From: Neovahlkampfia damariscottae | Taxonomy: Eukaryota > Heterolobosea > Selenaionea > Neovahlkampfiida > Neovahlkampfiidae | DNA: 64,000 nucleotides | Reading direction: 5' to 3' | NCBI GenBank assembly: GCA_016618085.1 | Contig: JABLTG010000045.1 | Coordinates: 1-64,000 of the forward strand | Part shown: in pieces, positions 1-9,168 of the stretch | Position numbering within the stretch: the stretch's first letter is position 1 | How the letters are laid out: the number at the start of each line of letters is the position of its first letter | Notes under the pieces: model-generated | Seen by the model: the letters and a program-made list of their open reading frames with translations, nothing else | Databases searched by the model: none | Told to the model about the DNA's origin: nothing | Program-made: the position numbers and the translations under genes

Positions 1-613
1 TGTATTCTCTTTGATGAAAAAATTTGAATAATGTTTCATAGGTCAATTTTTCACCATCCAAATATAATTTTGGATAATATTGAATTAATGTTGTGTAAAC
101 ACATGCATTTTCTTTTAATTTTTGACTCAATTGATTATTTTTTATCATTTCATTTAATGATTTTCCTTCATAATTGATTGCGTTATTTTTGATCATATCA
201 CAAGTACGAGATGCATGAAGTTCTTCATCTTCCTCTGCAAATATATCGTCTGTTACTGTACTGAAACTATCTAATGAAATATATCTGAACCAACTTTCGT
301 AAAATTCTACCAACTCTTTGTAATCTGATGGAATTAAAAAATCACTATAAAAGTTGTATTGAGCTCTGCCATTATTTTCATCTGTTGTGTCAATTAATCT
401 TCTGTTATTTATTGTAATTTGTCCAAATGTTCTCATTTTTTGAATATCACTTTCTTTACAGTGAATTGTGTATGATAATTCTCTCATCAAAATAATTTGT
501 CCTTTTCTCTTTTTTTCTTTTTCAGCTACTTTCCAAAGACCAATATGTGTTGTGTATTGTTTTAACTCAACTTTTTTTGGTTCTTCTTTTGTTTTCTTTG
601 TTTTGATGCCCAT
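1..613 (-). CDS. Island ORF, unknown function, runs off the window
   Basis: An open frame on the minus strand starts with ATG at 613 (MGIKTKKTKEEPKK...) and stays open to the window edge, giving at least 204 codons. It opens with a lysine-rich segment, is mixed alpha/beta-like after that, and contains an acidic stretch (DDIFAEEDEELH). I recognise no family. It overlaps the end of the 94-codon ORF upstream by about 50 bp in another frame, which is common in compact virus-like genomes and not seen between same-strand host genes here. It is read away from the integrase gene, so the two sides of the element are divergent. It could be a replication or structural protein of the element; nothing in the visible part decides this. 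Confidence 0.5.
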   Translation of the reverse strand, partial: MGIKTKKTKEEPKKVELKQYTTHIGLWKVAEKEKKRKGQIILMRELSYTIHCKESDIQKMRTFGQITINNRRLIDTTDENNGRAQYNFYSDFLIPSDYKELVEFYESWFRYISLDSFSTVTDDIFAEEDEELHASRTCDMIKNNAINYEGKSLNEMIKNNQLSQKLKENACVYTTLIQYYPKLYLDGEKLTYETLFKFFHQREY

Positions 614-846
614 TTTTTCTTTTCTTGTTGGATTGCTTGATTAATAATGAAATATCTGGTTTTTGTATCTTTAAAATACTTTCTAGCCTTTCTTAAGATG
701 TTTAAATAACGATCTGGATACTTACTTTTGAATGACTTTGGTATGTAAGTTTCTTCTGATGTGTAAAAATTTTTGTAACGTAAGACGTATTGGTTTCCTT
801 CTTTATTTTTAAATGAAAATCCTTGAGTGTCAACAAAAAATTTCAT
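562..846 (-). CDS. Small basic island ORF (94 aa)
   Basis: A 94-residue frame starting with ATG at 846. It begins with a beta-rich half (MKFFVDTQGFSFKNKEGNQY) and ends in a strongly basic tail rich in Lys and Gln. Its start is preceded at 878-900 by an A/T-rich motif that recurs upstream of two ORFs in the second island at nearly the same distance (31-34 bp). The end overlaps the next minus-strand ORF. The basic tail would suit a nucleic-acid-binding or virion protein, but this is inference. No known domain recognised. Confidence 0.45.
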   Translation of the reverse strand: MKFFVDTQGFSFKNKEGNQYVLRYKNFYTSEETYIPKSFKSKYPDRYLNILRKARKYFKDTKTRYFIINQAIQQEKKKWASKQRKQKKNQKKLS

Positions 847-877
847 CTTTTATATATTATTAGAAAATAATTTTATA

Positions 878-900
878 TTTTTAAACCTTTTTTTATATTT
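878..900 (-). promoter_or_regulatory. Island-type A/T promoter motif, copy 1
   Basis: On the minus strand this reads AAATATAAAAA, then a few variable bases, then TTTAAAAA. It sits 31 bp upstream of the ATG at 846. Two better-matched copies precede the FNIP and zinc-finger ORFs of the second island. I saw no copy at host gene starts. Confidence 0.4.
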
Positions 901-942
901 TATCTTTTCACTGCGTTTTCTTGTGATGAAAAATTTGGTGAT

Positions 943-950
943 GATTGGTT
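943..950. promoter_or_regulatory. CCAAT box upstream of the integrase
   Basis: GATTGGTT lies 38 bp before the integrase ATG, in the same range as the CCAAT boxes of host genes in this window. This suggests that the integrase is expressed from a host-like promoter, unlike the divergent small ORF. Confidence 0.45.
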
Positions 951-988
951 GAAAATTTTTACTTTTTGTATTTTCTTATGTTAATATA

Positions 989-2014
989 ATGACAGACGAA
1001 AAAATAAGACAATTAATTAATGATCCTGAAAAAGGTTTGAACAGTGATTTGAAAAAACTTCAGACAATGTTAAAAGATCATGGAATCAACACAACACAAA
1101 AAAAAATTAAAGAAATTAGAGACAGACAAAATTGGTACCAATTAACCAAAAAAGTTAAAAAACAGAAACATTTTAATTCTATTATGGTTCCTGAAAATTC
1201 AATTTTGTATTATATGGATGTTATTGTTTATAATCGTTTTAAAATCCATGGATATCAATATATTTTGAATGTTGTTGATACTAATTCAAGGTATGTCTCT
1301 TCAAGAGCTTTAACAAATATGAAATTAAAAGAATCAACCAGAGGAAATAAAGCGTTTACACTTCTTGATGCTGTGAAAGAAATTATGGAAGAAATGGGAT
1401 ATCCAAAAGAATTAAGATGTGATAATCAATTTATTTCTGATGATTTTGTTAAATTAATGAAAGAAAATGATGTTAAAGTTGTTTATTCTGAAACTGATGA
1501 TTTAATTAAAAATTCGTTGGATGAATCATTTAACAGAACTTTAGCAGTTTTGTTGCAAAATTGGAGAGTATCAACAGGTAAAACAGAATGGTACAAAGTA
1601 TTATCTATGATTATTAAAAAATATAATAATACACTTCATTCAACCATACATGCTAAGCCCGCAGATGCTTGGAGTGGAAAAGATATTAATCGTCAAGAAA
1701 TGAAAAGAATCACTCCAAAGTTTTCTGTTGGTGACAAGGTAAGAATAGTTTCAAATAAAAAAATTTTTGAAAAAGGAGATGCCATTAAAAATTCAAAATC
1801 CATCTACGTAATCACTCATGTTGTTGGAAATAAATACAAATTAAAAAATTTAGAATCTGGAGCAACTGGTGATAAATTATTTAATCCAAGAAATTTGTTG
1901 AAAGTTACAGATGTTGATGAAATTAATAAAGTTATTGAACCAACACAAAAGGAACAAGAAAAAACTAAATTTATTGGAACTACACCTGTTAAAACAAGAA
2001 AAAATAAGAAGTAA
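989..2014 (+). CDS. Polinton-type retroviral-like integrase (rve superfamily)
   Basis: A 341-residue DDE integrase that would catalyse strand transfer of element DNA into the host chromosome. An N-terminal helical region (residues 1-65, perhaps with a helix-turn-helix) precedes the RNase H-like core. I see the first acidic residue in YYMDVIVYN (about residue 77), the second in LRCDNQF (about 150) and the glutamate in LDESFNRTL (about 184), all in the expected order. A basic SH3/chromo-like C-terminal domain follows (FSVGDKVRIV, about 250-315), as is usual in Polinton and Ginger-type integrases. It ends in a Lys-rich tail with IGTTPVKTRKNKK. The frame looks whole. LTR retrotransposon integrase is the main alternative, but there is no reverse transcriptase or gag next to it. 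Confidence 0.8.
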   Translation: MTDEKIRQLINDPEKGLNSDLKKLQTMLKDHGINTTQKKIKEIRDRQNWYQLTKKVKKQKHFNSIMVPENSILYYMDVIVYNRFKIHGYQYILNVVDTNSRYVSSRALTNMKLKESTRGNKAFTLLDAVKEIMEEMGYPKELRCDNQFISDDFVKLMKENDVKVVYSETDDLIKNSLDESFNRTLAVLLQNWRVSTGKTEWYKVLSMIIKKYNNTLHSTIHAKPADAWSGKDINRQEMKRITPKFSVGDKVRIVSNKKIFEKGDAIKNSKSIYVITHVVGNKYKLKNLESGATGDKLFNPRNLLKVTDVDEINKVIEPTQKEQEKTKFIGTTPVKTRKNKK

Positions 2015-2019
2015 AATAT

Positions 2020-4262
2020 TTATTCTTGGAACTCTTTTTCATCTTCCAAGGTTGTGAAATATAAAATTTGATTGTTTTGAATTGAATTTATGTCAACTAT
2101 TTCAGCTTCAATTGGCAGAGATTCTCTAATTTTAATTCCTTTTACTTTTAAGTATTCATTTCCAATTTCTAATAACTTCTCCAAATCTTCTGGTAGTTGA
2201 ATTTTAGTTCCTCCTTTTTTTTGTCCATATTTTCTTAAGATTACATTTTTTTTATCTTGAACCTTTGGTATTTTTGAAATGGATTCCTCAATTTCTTCAA
2301 GTTGATTTAATTTTCTCTTTTTTTCTCCAAGTTGAATTGGATTTTCTTTTTTTACAATGATTTCTTGTTGATTTTCAGTATAAATTTTAAAAGTTAAAAA
2401 ATCAGAGGAATGATAAATGTACATGGTTTTAACTGTCTCAGATTTTGGAAACCAATATCCGTCTTTTCCTAATTTCTCAGGTCCAACAGTTGTCCAGTTA
2501 ATCACCCAAGTTTCTTTTGCTTTTAATCCAAAATGATACAATTCTCCTTGTCTATAAACATGATGCCATAATGTAGATGTTGTGTTATATGAGCTATCTT
2601 TACTCAAACTTAAATTGACTCCATGTTCTATCAAATAATTTGATTTATCTAATTGCATAAACATATCACAAGAAATAGCTTTACTTGGTAATTGGTTTGA
2701 TTGCAATTTTTCACTTTTAAAATCTTTAAAATCCTTTAATGGAACATTTTCTTCTAATTTGCAACTATATGATTAAAATTAATAATCTTACAGAAGTGTT
2801 GGAAATAATTGTTTGAGAATGTAATAAAATTCAACACGATAAACAGGTTCTTTACATCCTGGTCTTTCAGTTGAAATACAATTATTATTTGATAATTTTT
2901 GTCCAAATGCAAGTGTCATAATATTTATATTCTCAACAACTGCTTTTACAATCTGAACAATGTCCAATTTTGATTCTTTGCATGGAAGAAATTGAGGTGA
3001 TGGCTCTTTTGGTTTCAGTTTATTTTTTAAAAATCTGTCAATAAATAGAGATGCTATTTCTAATCTTTGAGATGTTTCTCTTAATATATTGGAATTAATT
3101 AATAAATGTGCCTCTTCTCTGTACAAAGAGCCTAAATTTTGACCTGAAAAAAATGTAATAAGTGCTTTTTGGCAAGATTCAGCTTTTTTACTTGAAATCA
3201 GTAAAGTTAGCATTTTTCTGAGATTTGATGAATTGGTTTCTGAGTAATACAAAAACTGAAAATCATAAGTTAGACTTTTCCATTCACTCAAGGTTGGTGG
3301 TGTGCCTTTATTTTTTTCAATCCATTCAGAAATATATTGTGCAAATAAATTTGTTAAACCTTGTGCTCCTGTTGTTTGCTCATATATGTTTTGAATAATT
3401 TCTTCATCAAATGTAAATTTTTCTTGACTTTTGTATTGTCCAAATAGTTGTTTAGTTTCATCTAATGTAAAATAATCACATAAAATTTTGTTGGAAATAT
3501 TAAATGGTGAACCTCCAATAGTATCATTAATATAATCTCCGACCCAATTGGTTATTCCAAGAACTGAATGTAAACAATTGGACCATCACGAATTTTTTGT
3601 TGTTTCAATGCTCTTAGAATGGTAAGAAAATCTTTCCTTGTGCTATCATTAATTTTTGATATCATATCTATTTCATCTAATACAAGAATACAATCTTTGT
3701 CTCCATAATATTTTTGTTTATATTTAAAATTATTTACAAAAAGTGTAAAAACCGAAATTGACTCAGGTTTTAACGCTTCTAAATTATTTTTTGTAATTTT
3801 TTCAACCTTTGACATAAAAACCTGAAGAAATTGTTCCCAAAATTGATTTGGAGTCATATTTTCACGAACAATAGTTTGTAGGTCAATATAAATTGGTAAA
3901 TATTTGTCTTTTAATTGATCTAACAATTTATTGACACGAGTAGTTTTACCACTTTGACTTGGAGCAACAAGTAAAAGATAATGACAAATTTTTAGTTCAG
4001 GTATTAAATTTTTTTCATTCCATTCTGAAGGATCAATATAAAAATGATTTTTAGGATCCACTAAACCATTTGGACAAAAAGATTTTTTAGAGGATCCTGA
4101 AATTTTTTCTTGAACCTCAACAAGTTTTCTTTGATCCATTTCAAACAAAATATTTATGATTGGTTTATTTAATTGAACGAAAATAATAAATTTATAATAA
4201 ATTATTGGGTAATTAAAATAAATCTCCAATTGGTTCATTTTGTTTTCAATTTTCGAACACAA
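2020..4262 (-). pseudogene. Broken P-loop ATPase-like gene with C-terminal extension (fossil)
   Basis: Four minus-strand stretches, three of them sizeable open frames, look like remains of a single gene. The upstream part carries a Walker A motif (APSQSGKTTRVNKLL) and a Walker B motif (CILVLDEIDMIS), as in AAA+/STAND ATPases of the ORC/Cdc6-like or AAA_35 type. The middle part is helical. The downstream part (2020-2706) contains WxxxW-type and Lys-rich segments that I do not recognise but that could be a nuclease-like or substrate domain. Such ATPase plus C-terminal effector layouts are known from Crinkler (CRN)-type and transposon-linked NTPases. The copy is broken in about three places and I treat it as a fossil. 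It is uncertain whether it belongs to the integrase element. Confidence 0.5.
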
Positions 4263-4366
4263 CAGACCAAAAATTGAAACATAAAATTTGATTCTTGTGA
4301 GACAAATGGAATATTTTCAGTTTTAACAATAAATAAACGTTCAAACCTCCGGACCATTTACGTTCA

Positions 4367-4838
4367 TCATTGGTCTAATTATCTGTGGGCCAAGTGGAGA
4401 GGAAATCTGCTGTTCTCAGGTCACGAGACCGAAATATTTCTGAAAAGCGCCAGCGGATTTTGCCCCTACTTACTTGAAGAAAAGAGTGTTTTGATAGTAG
4501 AAAAGAAATGGCAATATATGGATTGTCATGGACATCAAGAAACTGACTGGTGTGAACCAACTATAAATGGAACTGAATTGTAAGTGAAATTACAATTTAA
4601 AATAAAGTTGGCTGGATTTTGACAAAGAAGAAGAAATATCAAATGGATTAAAAGACGGAAAAGAAAAAATAAATTTAAATAGAGGGAATTCAATTTATGA
4701 AATTGACTTTAAAAAATGATTCAAACAACAATAAAAGCAAAAACTGGATATCGCAGACCTATTAGACATGTAAAAAGTATTCTATATGAAGATGGAACCA
4801 CCAAATTTGAAGATATTGAAGAAAAAACAAATTTATAA
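4367..4838 (+). pseudogene. WWE-domain gene remnant
   Basis: On the plus strand, WQYMDCHGHQE (about 4510) and, further on, NGLKDGKEKINLNRG followed by YEIDFKKMIQ and TGYRRPIRHV (4650-4780) match the beginning and end of a WWE domain, which binds poly(ADP-ribose) in PARP and ubiquitin-ligase proteins. The domain is interrupted by stops and frame changes (for instance a stop right after IDFKK, with MIQTT continuing in the next frame), so it cannot be read through. The first 100 bases (4380-4480) are noticeably more GC-rich than anything around. There is no complete gene here. A PARG-type protein lies far away at 51222, so a link is speculative. Confidence 0.5.
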
Positions 4839-4846
4839 CTTTATTT

Positions 4847-5922
4847 TTATTTTGAATATTTTTGTTTGAACAAATCACATTTTTCCATCACTTCTTTCTC
4901 ACTCCAATCCCACAAGATTTTGGAAAATTCTTCACTTTTTGCAATATCAGTTTCTTCAACAATTTGACAATCACTAAAAAATTTGCCTGACACATTTTTT
5001 AAATTTGGACTAGTTGCGACATGTAATGTTGTTTGAGATCCTTGAAATGGAGTTCTACAAAATAAAGTCATGAATGGTTTGATGTATTTTTTTAATGAAG
5101 ATTCACCTGCTAAAGATGTATCAATTGCACCTGGATGTAATGAATTAACAGTAACACCAAATTGATTATATCTCTTATGCATTTCTAATGAATGCCATAC
5201 ATTATCTAATTTTGAAAATCCATATTCATACATTGTAGTAGTGAGACTAACATCAGGTGATGAATAATAAGCATGTTCCTCTGGTTTAAAATCTTTTAAA
5301 TTTCTCACAAAACGATGACCATCTGATGATACAATGACAAGTCTTCCTTTTGATTCGATTAATTTTTCAATTAAAAGCTTTTTTAAAGAATTTAATAATT
5401 AAATTTTTCAAACTCTATTCAAAAGATAATGACCTAAATAATTCACTCCAAACATCATTTCATAACCTTGTTTTGTTTTACGATTTTTTGAAAGTTCATA
5501 AGTACCACCAGCGTTATTAATTATAATATCAATTTTATCATTTCTTTGTAAAAGTATTTTTGCACAAGTTGAAATGGAATCAAAATCTGCCAAGTCTAAT
5601 TTCATGAATTCTAACTATTTCTTTTTTAATTTTTTTTTTTTTTTACGTTATAATTTTGTGTGTCTTTTTGAATTCTTTCAATAATAGGCATGGTTTTTGT
5701 GAAATTTCTACAAGCAAAAATAACATTTGCACCCATTTTTGCCAATTCTTCTGCTGTAGCAACTCCAATACCATCTGAAGCTCCTGTGATTAGAACTGTT
5801 TTTCCTTTAAGGTCAATATTTAAATTAGCTTTTCTTCCATCAATAAATGCGTATCTCATGAACTTATACAAGACATAAATGATTAGTGGTGACAATAAAA
5901 TAGTGAGAAGTAAGTTAAACAT
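4847..5922 (-). CDS. Short-chain dehydrogenase/reductase (retinol dehydrogenase/WWOX-like)
   Basis: Three exons joined by introns of 32 nt (5646-5615) and 36 nt (5413-5378) give 335 residues in exact frame. A membrane segment (LLLTILLSPLIIYVLYKF, residues 3-20) precedes the Rossmann fold: TGASDGIG (cofactor glycine motif), NNAGG, the catalytic Ser in IVSSDGH, and a SLHPGAIDT segment after it. At the YxxxK position I read YEYGFSKLDN, so the catalytic Tyr/Lys pair is YxxxK-like (Y-G-F-S-K). The layout and length fit NADP-dependent retinol dehydrogenase, RDH11-14 or light-dependent protochlorophyllide-reductase-like SDRs anchored in the ER or another membrane. The substrate cannot be told. A CCAAT box (5933-5940) sits 11 bp before the start. 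Confidence 0.85.
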
Positions 5923-6146
5923 TCTTAAAATTCTATTGGTGGAAATTTCGGAAAAAAATGTTCAACAAAGAAATAATAAAGTATTATTAAGTTGATAAGA
6001 ATACCCTCTTCTGTTGAGAATCAATAGTTCTTTGGTCTACACCGCACTCCAGAGTTTTAATTTATTTTTTTCCACAATCAACAACAAATCAAATGGAAAG
6101 TTTTCACCATTTTGATTGGTCAGAACCTTCTAATTTTTTGAAATTG

Positions 6147-7558
6147 ATGAAGTTACAAGTATTAGTACTTTTTGTGGTGCTCCTTACAATTCATGCATAT
6201 ACCCTTGAACAAATAATCACATCAGTCCAGTAAGAAAAAATTTCCAACTTAATCATTCAGGGATCCTCCTCCAGGTTTGTTTTAAAATAAATTAAAAGAA
6301 AAAATTTTATTCAGTGAGAAATTGTTCCTTAACTACATATGTTGGTGAAGGAGAAGTTTGTGATGAATCAAAAAATATTCAATGTAAACTTTTTCATAAA
6401 TGCAAAGAAGGAAAGTGTGTTCTTGGTAAACTTTTTACTTTACTCTTAACCATTTAGCTCATGTTGGTACAACATGTACACAATCAACAGATTGTTTACA
6501 TTCATCATCAAGAGCTTTAAATATCAGATGTGTTGCTGGAAAATGTGTAAAACCGAAATACAATGGATTTGAATGCTCGGACAATATTGAATGTTTTGGT
6601 GGACAATGTACAAATGGTATTTGTACTGGATTAGAAGAAAATACTTTTTGTGATCCAACAGGTTCGATTTTTTTTTTTTTTTTTTCTAATTTTTTTGTTA
6701 ATAAGGTATGGTAAAATGTAACAAAGGTTTATACTGTTCAAATACACATAGAAGTTGCAAAAAAGTATTAGAATTTGGAAGTAAATGTAATGATTGGTAT
6801 GGAAGATCTGTATCCAGTTTACCTGAAGGTTCAAATTATTTTATCATTTGTAAAGGTGGTCATAAATGTATGGGACCTCGTGGAAATCAAGTTTGTATTC
6901 CTTATAAATCAGGTCGTGAAAATTCACCATGTAATTATAACAGAGATCGTGATGATGAATGTCAATTTGGTTTATATTGTCATCCAAAACATAATCAATG
7001 TTTAAAAGATCCAGAATATCCAACTTTTCAATGTAAAGGAGCTGCACAACGTAAAATTGAAATTAAAAACATTAATATTTTTTTTATTCAGCTTGTATTA
7101 GATCAGAACATCATTCATGTATTTGTGAAAATGGAGATCCAAATAAAGGCACTTGTAAATCAGTTGTCAATTTCAGAAAATGTGATTATTTCAATTCAAT
7201 GAATAAATACAGAAGTTGTCTTGAAAGATATGATTGTCCATTTGAAAGAAATTTCATGTTTTCAATGGTAGCAAGTGTTTTTGAAACAAAATCATGTCCA
7301 GGAAAATATTGTGGAGCAATTATTAGAGAATACTTATGTTGTTCTTTATCATCACATGCAAGTTTAAGTTATTCATGGGCAGAAGTTAAACCTTTAGGAT
7401 GCACATCGTTAGAAACTTCTAATTATGGTCCTGCTATTGCAGTTGTAGTTGTTTTATTCTTATTATTTGTTGCAATTGGAATTGCTCTTGCTTCTGGTCT
7501 CGGTATTTTCATCTACATTAAACAAACAAGTACAGGTGGATTTGAAGAATTGAAATAA
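6147..7558 (+). CDS. Cysteine-rich type I membrane surface protein
   Basis: Six exons with five introns of 31-44 nt make 407 residues in exact frame. A signal peptide (MKLQVLVLFVVLLTIHAYT) is followed by repeated Cys modules of the form G..C......C......C..G.CV (for example GTTCTQSTDC, ECFGGQCTNGIC), then one transmembrane helix near the C-terminus (AIAVVVVLFLLFVAIGIALA) and a short cytosolic tail. The in-frame ATG at 6093 is rejected as the start because the CCAAT box (6114-6120) lies downstream of it and because only the ATG at 6147 puts the signal peptide at the N-terminus. Similar Cys-rich surface proteins occur in amoebae; I do not recognise a named family. It would be exposed on the plasma membrane or in an endosome. 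Confidence 0.75.
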
Positions 7559-7562
7559 AAAT

Positions 7563-9115
7563 TTAATTTTCTTGATAATATTTTGATAAAATACCACTGT
7601 AAAATGATTCTTCATCTCTCATTTTATAAAATAATTGTTCATCTTTTAATGAATGCTCTGCATGTGAATGATCAAATGCATGTAATTGTCTGAAGCATTC
7701 ACCTAGTATTACAGCTCCATATCTATTTAATCCTAAATTATTGTAATGTTTTTGAATCCAAGATACTATTTCATTACCTAAAAATACAGATTTGTATGTC
7801 TTCAAATGATATGTTCTATTCCTAATATCAATGCCATCCTTTCCAGAAAATGCATGATCATAAAATTTGTTAACATTTTCAGGGTTTGCAACAAATTTGA
7901 ATACAATTTTGAATTGAGTGAAATTTCTTCTTATCCTTGTCAAAAAATCTTGATCTGTCAATTTTGAACCAATGACTGCTTCTGAGAATTTGAAGAATAA
8001 AAATTCATCTGAAAATTTCTTATCTTTGTCAACTACATGTTGGATTACATTGATATCTGTGAAGAACTCTAAGAAATCAATCACATTCATCCCTTTTTAG
8101 ATCTCTGAATTTTATTGACATCCATTTTTACAATACATCAATAATTTCAGAAGCAACAAAACAATCTTCATAATTTTGTAATCTAAAAGTTCTGCTTTGA
8201 ATTATATTTTCTTGTTGTAAGAAAACGATAATTTCACATAAATATTTTTCAAATTCACTTTCTTCCAAATCTAAAATGAATAATTTCTTTTTCCAAATAG
8301 AAGTAAACTTTTCAGTTTTTGAATTGTATTTTATGGATAATAAAACATGTCCATTTTGATTTGTCAGTTCAGAAAGTGATTTTTTTGTTAGAGATTCCCT
8401 AACTTTTGAAATTGTTGGAATTGGAGATGTTACTTGAGAGTGATCTGTTTCCATTTTTGTAATTTCTGGAAATGTATCAATTATCTTGGTATCAAAAACA
8501 GATGAATAATTTTCAATCAAGAATTTCAGCAAAACCTTTCCCTTGAATAAATTTTTAAAATCATTAGAAAATTTTGATTTTTGTTGAATCAAAATTGGTA
8601 CAAATAAAATAATAATCCATAAATAAGATATTCTTGATTTTTATATTTTTCATGAATTTGTTTTTGGATTGTTTTTTTCTTTTCTTTGTCATTCAATTCT
8701 TTGTTTTCTTGTAAACAAGAGTTTTAAAAAATGTATTTTTAGAATTTACTAATTAGAGAACAATATTCATTCAATTGTTCTTCTTTTATCATATATTTTG
8801 GTAAATATTGATAGAATCGAAGAAATAGATCAGCCACATCGTCTAAGCATTCATCCTTTTCGAAAAAATAAAAAATCAATAAATTTACTTTAGAAAGAAT
8901 CATTTTTGGATTTTTTTCAAAATTCACCAATAATTCATTGATTTTGGAGATATTCCCCGGTTCAGTGAATATCTTTTTTCTTTGTAGAATCTCTACAAAT
9001 GAAAGTTACTTTTGAGATACAAACGATTTAAAAGAGAACATATGAAGTCCACTGACATATTTGAAGGTGTTTCTCCAAAAATAGTGCCTTTGAAAACTAG
9101 TGACTTGCTGGACAT
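7563..9115 (-). pseudogene. Decayed RhoGAP-DEP gene, copy A of a tandem array
   Basis: This copy parallels copies B and C downstream of it in order: RhoGAP-like N-terminal part, then two DEP domains (end: GAVILGECFRQLHAFDHSHAEHSL). Compared with B it lacks about 20 codons of the RhoGAP core (the region of B reading LHSKKTLMTGESLS) with a frame change there. Between the two DEP domains the frame changes again with about 10 codons missing (near 8085). A third jump at 8993-9009 could be a 17-nt intron or a further lesion. The arginine finger of RhoGAP (IFR in copy B) is IFT here. It starts at 9115 with a CCAAT box 25 bp upstream, so it may still be transcribed. A functional but highly diverged protein, or assembly errors, cannot be excluded. 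Confidence 0.6.
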
Positions 9116-9168
9116 GAAGAAAAACGGGTAATGTTTTTGATTGGTGAAAAAATAATAAAAAAGTTCTA

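Larger units (their letters stand above)
1..4262. mobile_element. Polinton-like virus-like island (fossil), open at left edge
   Basis: A block of closely packed ORFs with no sign of the short introns seen in neighbouring host genes. It holds a retroviral-type integrase of the Polinton/Maverick and Polinton-like-virus kind, two overlapping small ORFs read the other way, and a broken ATPase-like gene. No capsid, DNA polymerase or terminal repeat is visible inside the window; the left part of the element lies outside it. The integrase looks whole, while the 2020-4262 part is broken in about three places. Whether the ATPase-like part belongs to the same element or is a separate insertion cannot be decided here. 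The mixture of whole and decayed parts suggests a moderately recent insertion. Confidence 0.6.

Noticed and set aside
6093-6146. Upstream in-frame ATG for the Cys-rich surface protein
   Set aside because: It would put 18 polar residues before the signal peptide and place the CCAAT box inside the coding region.
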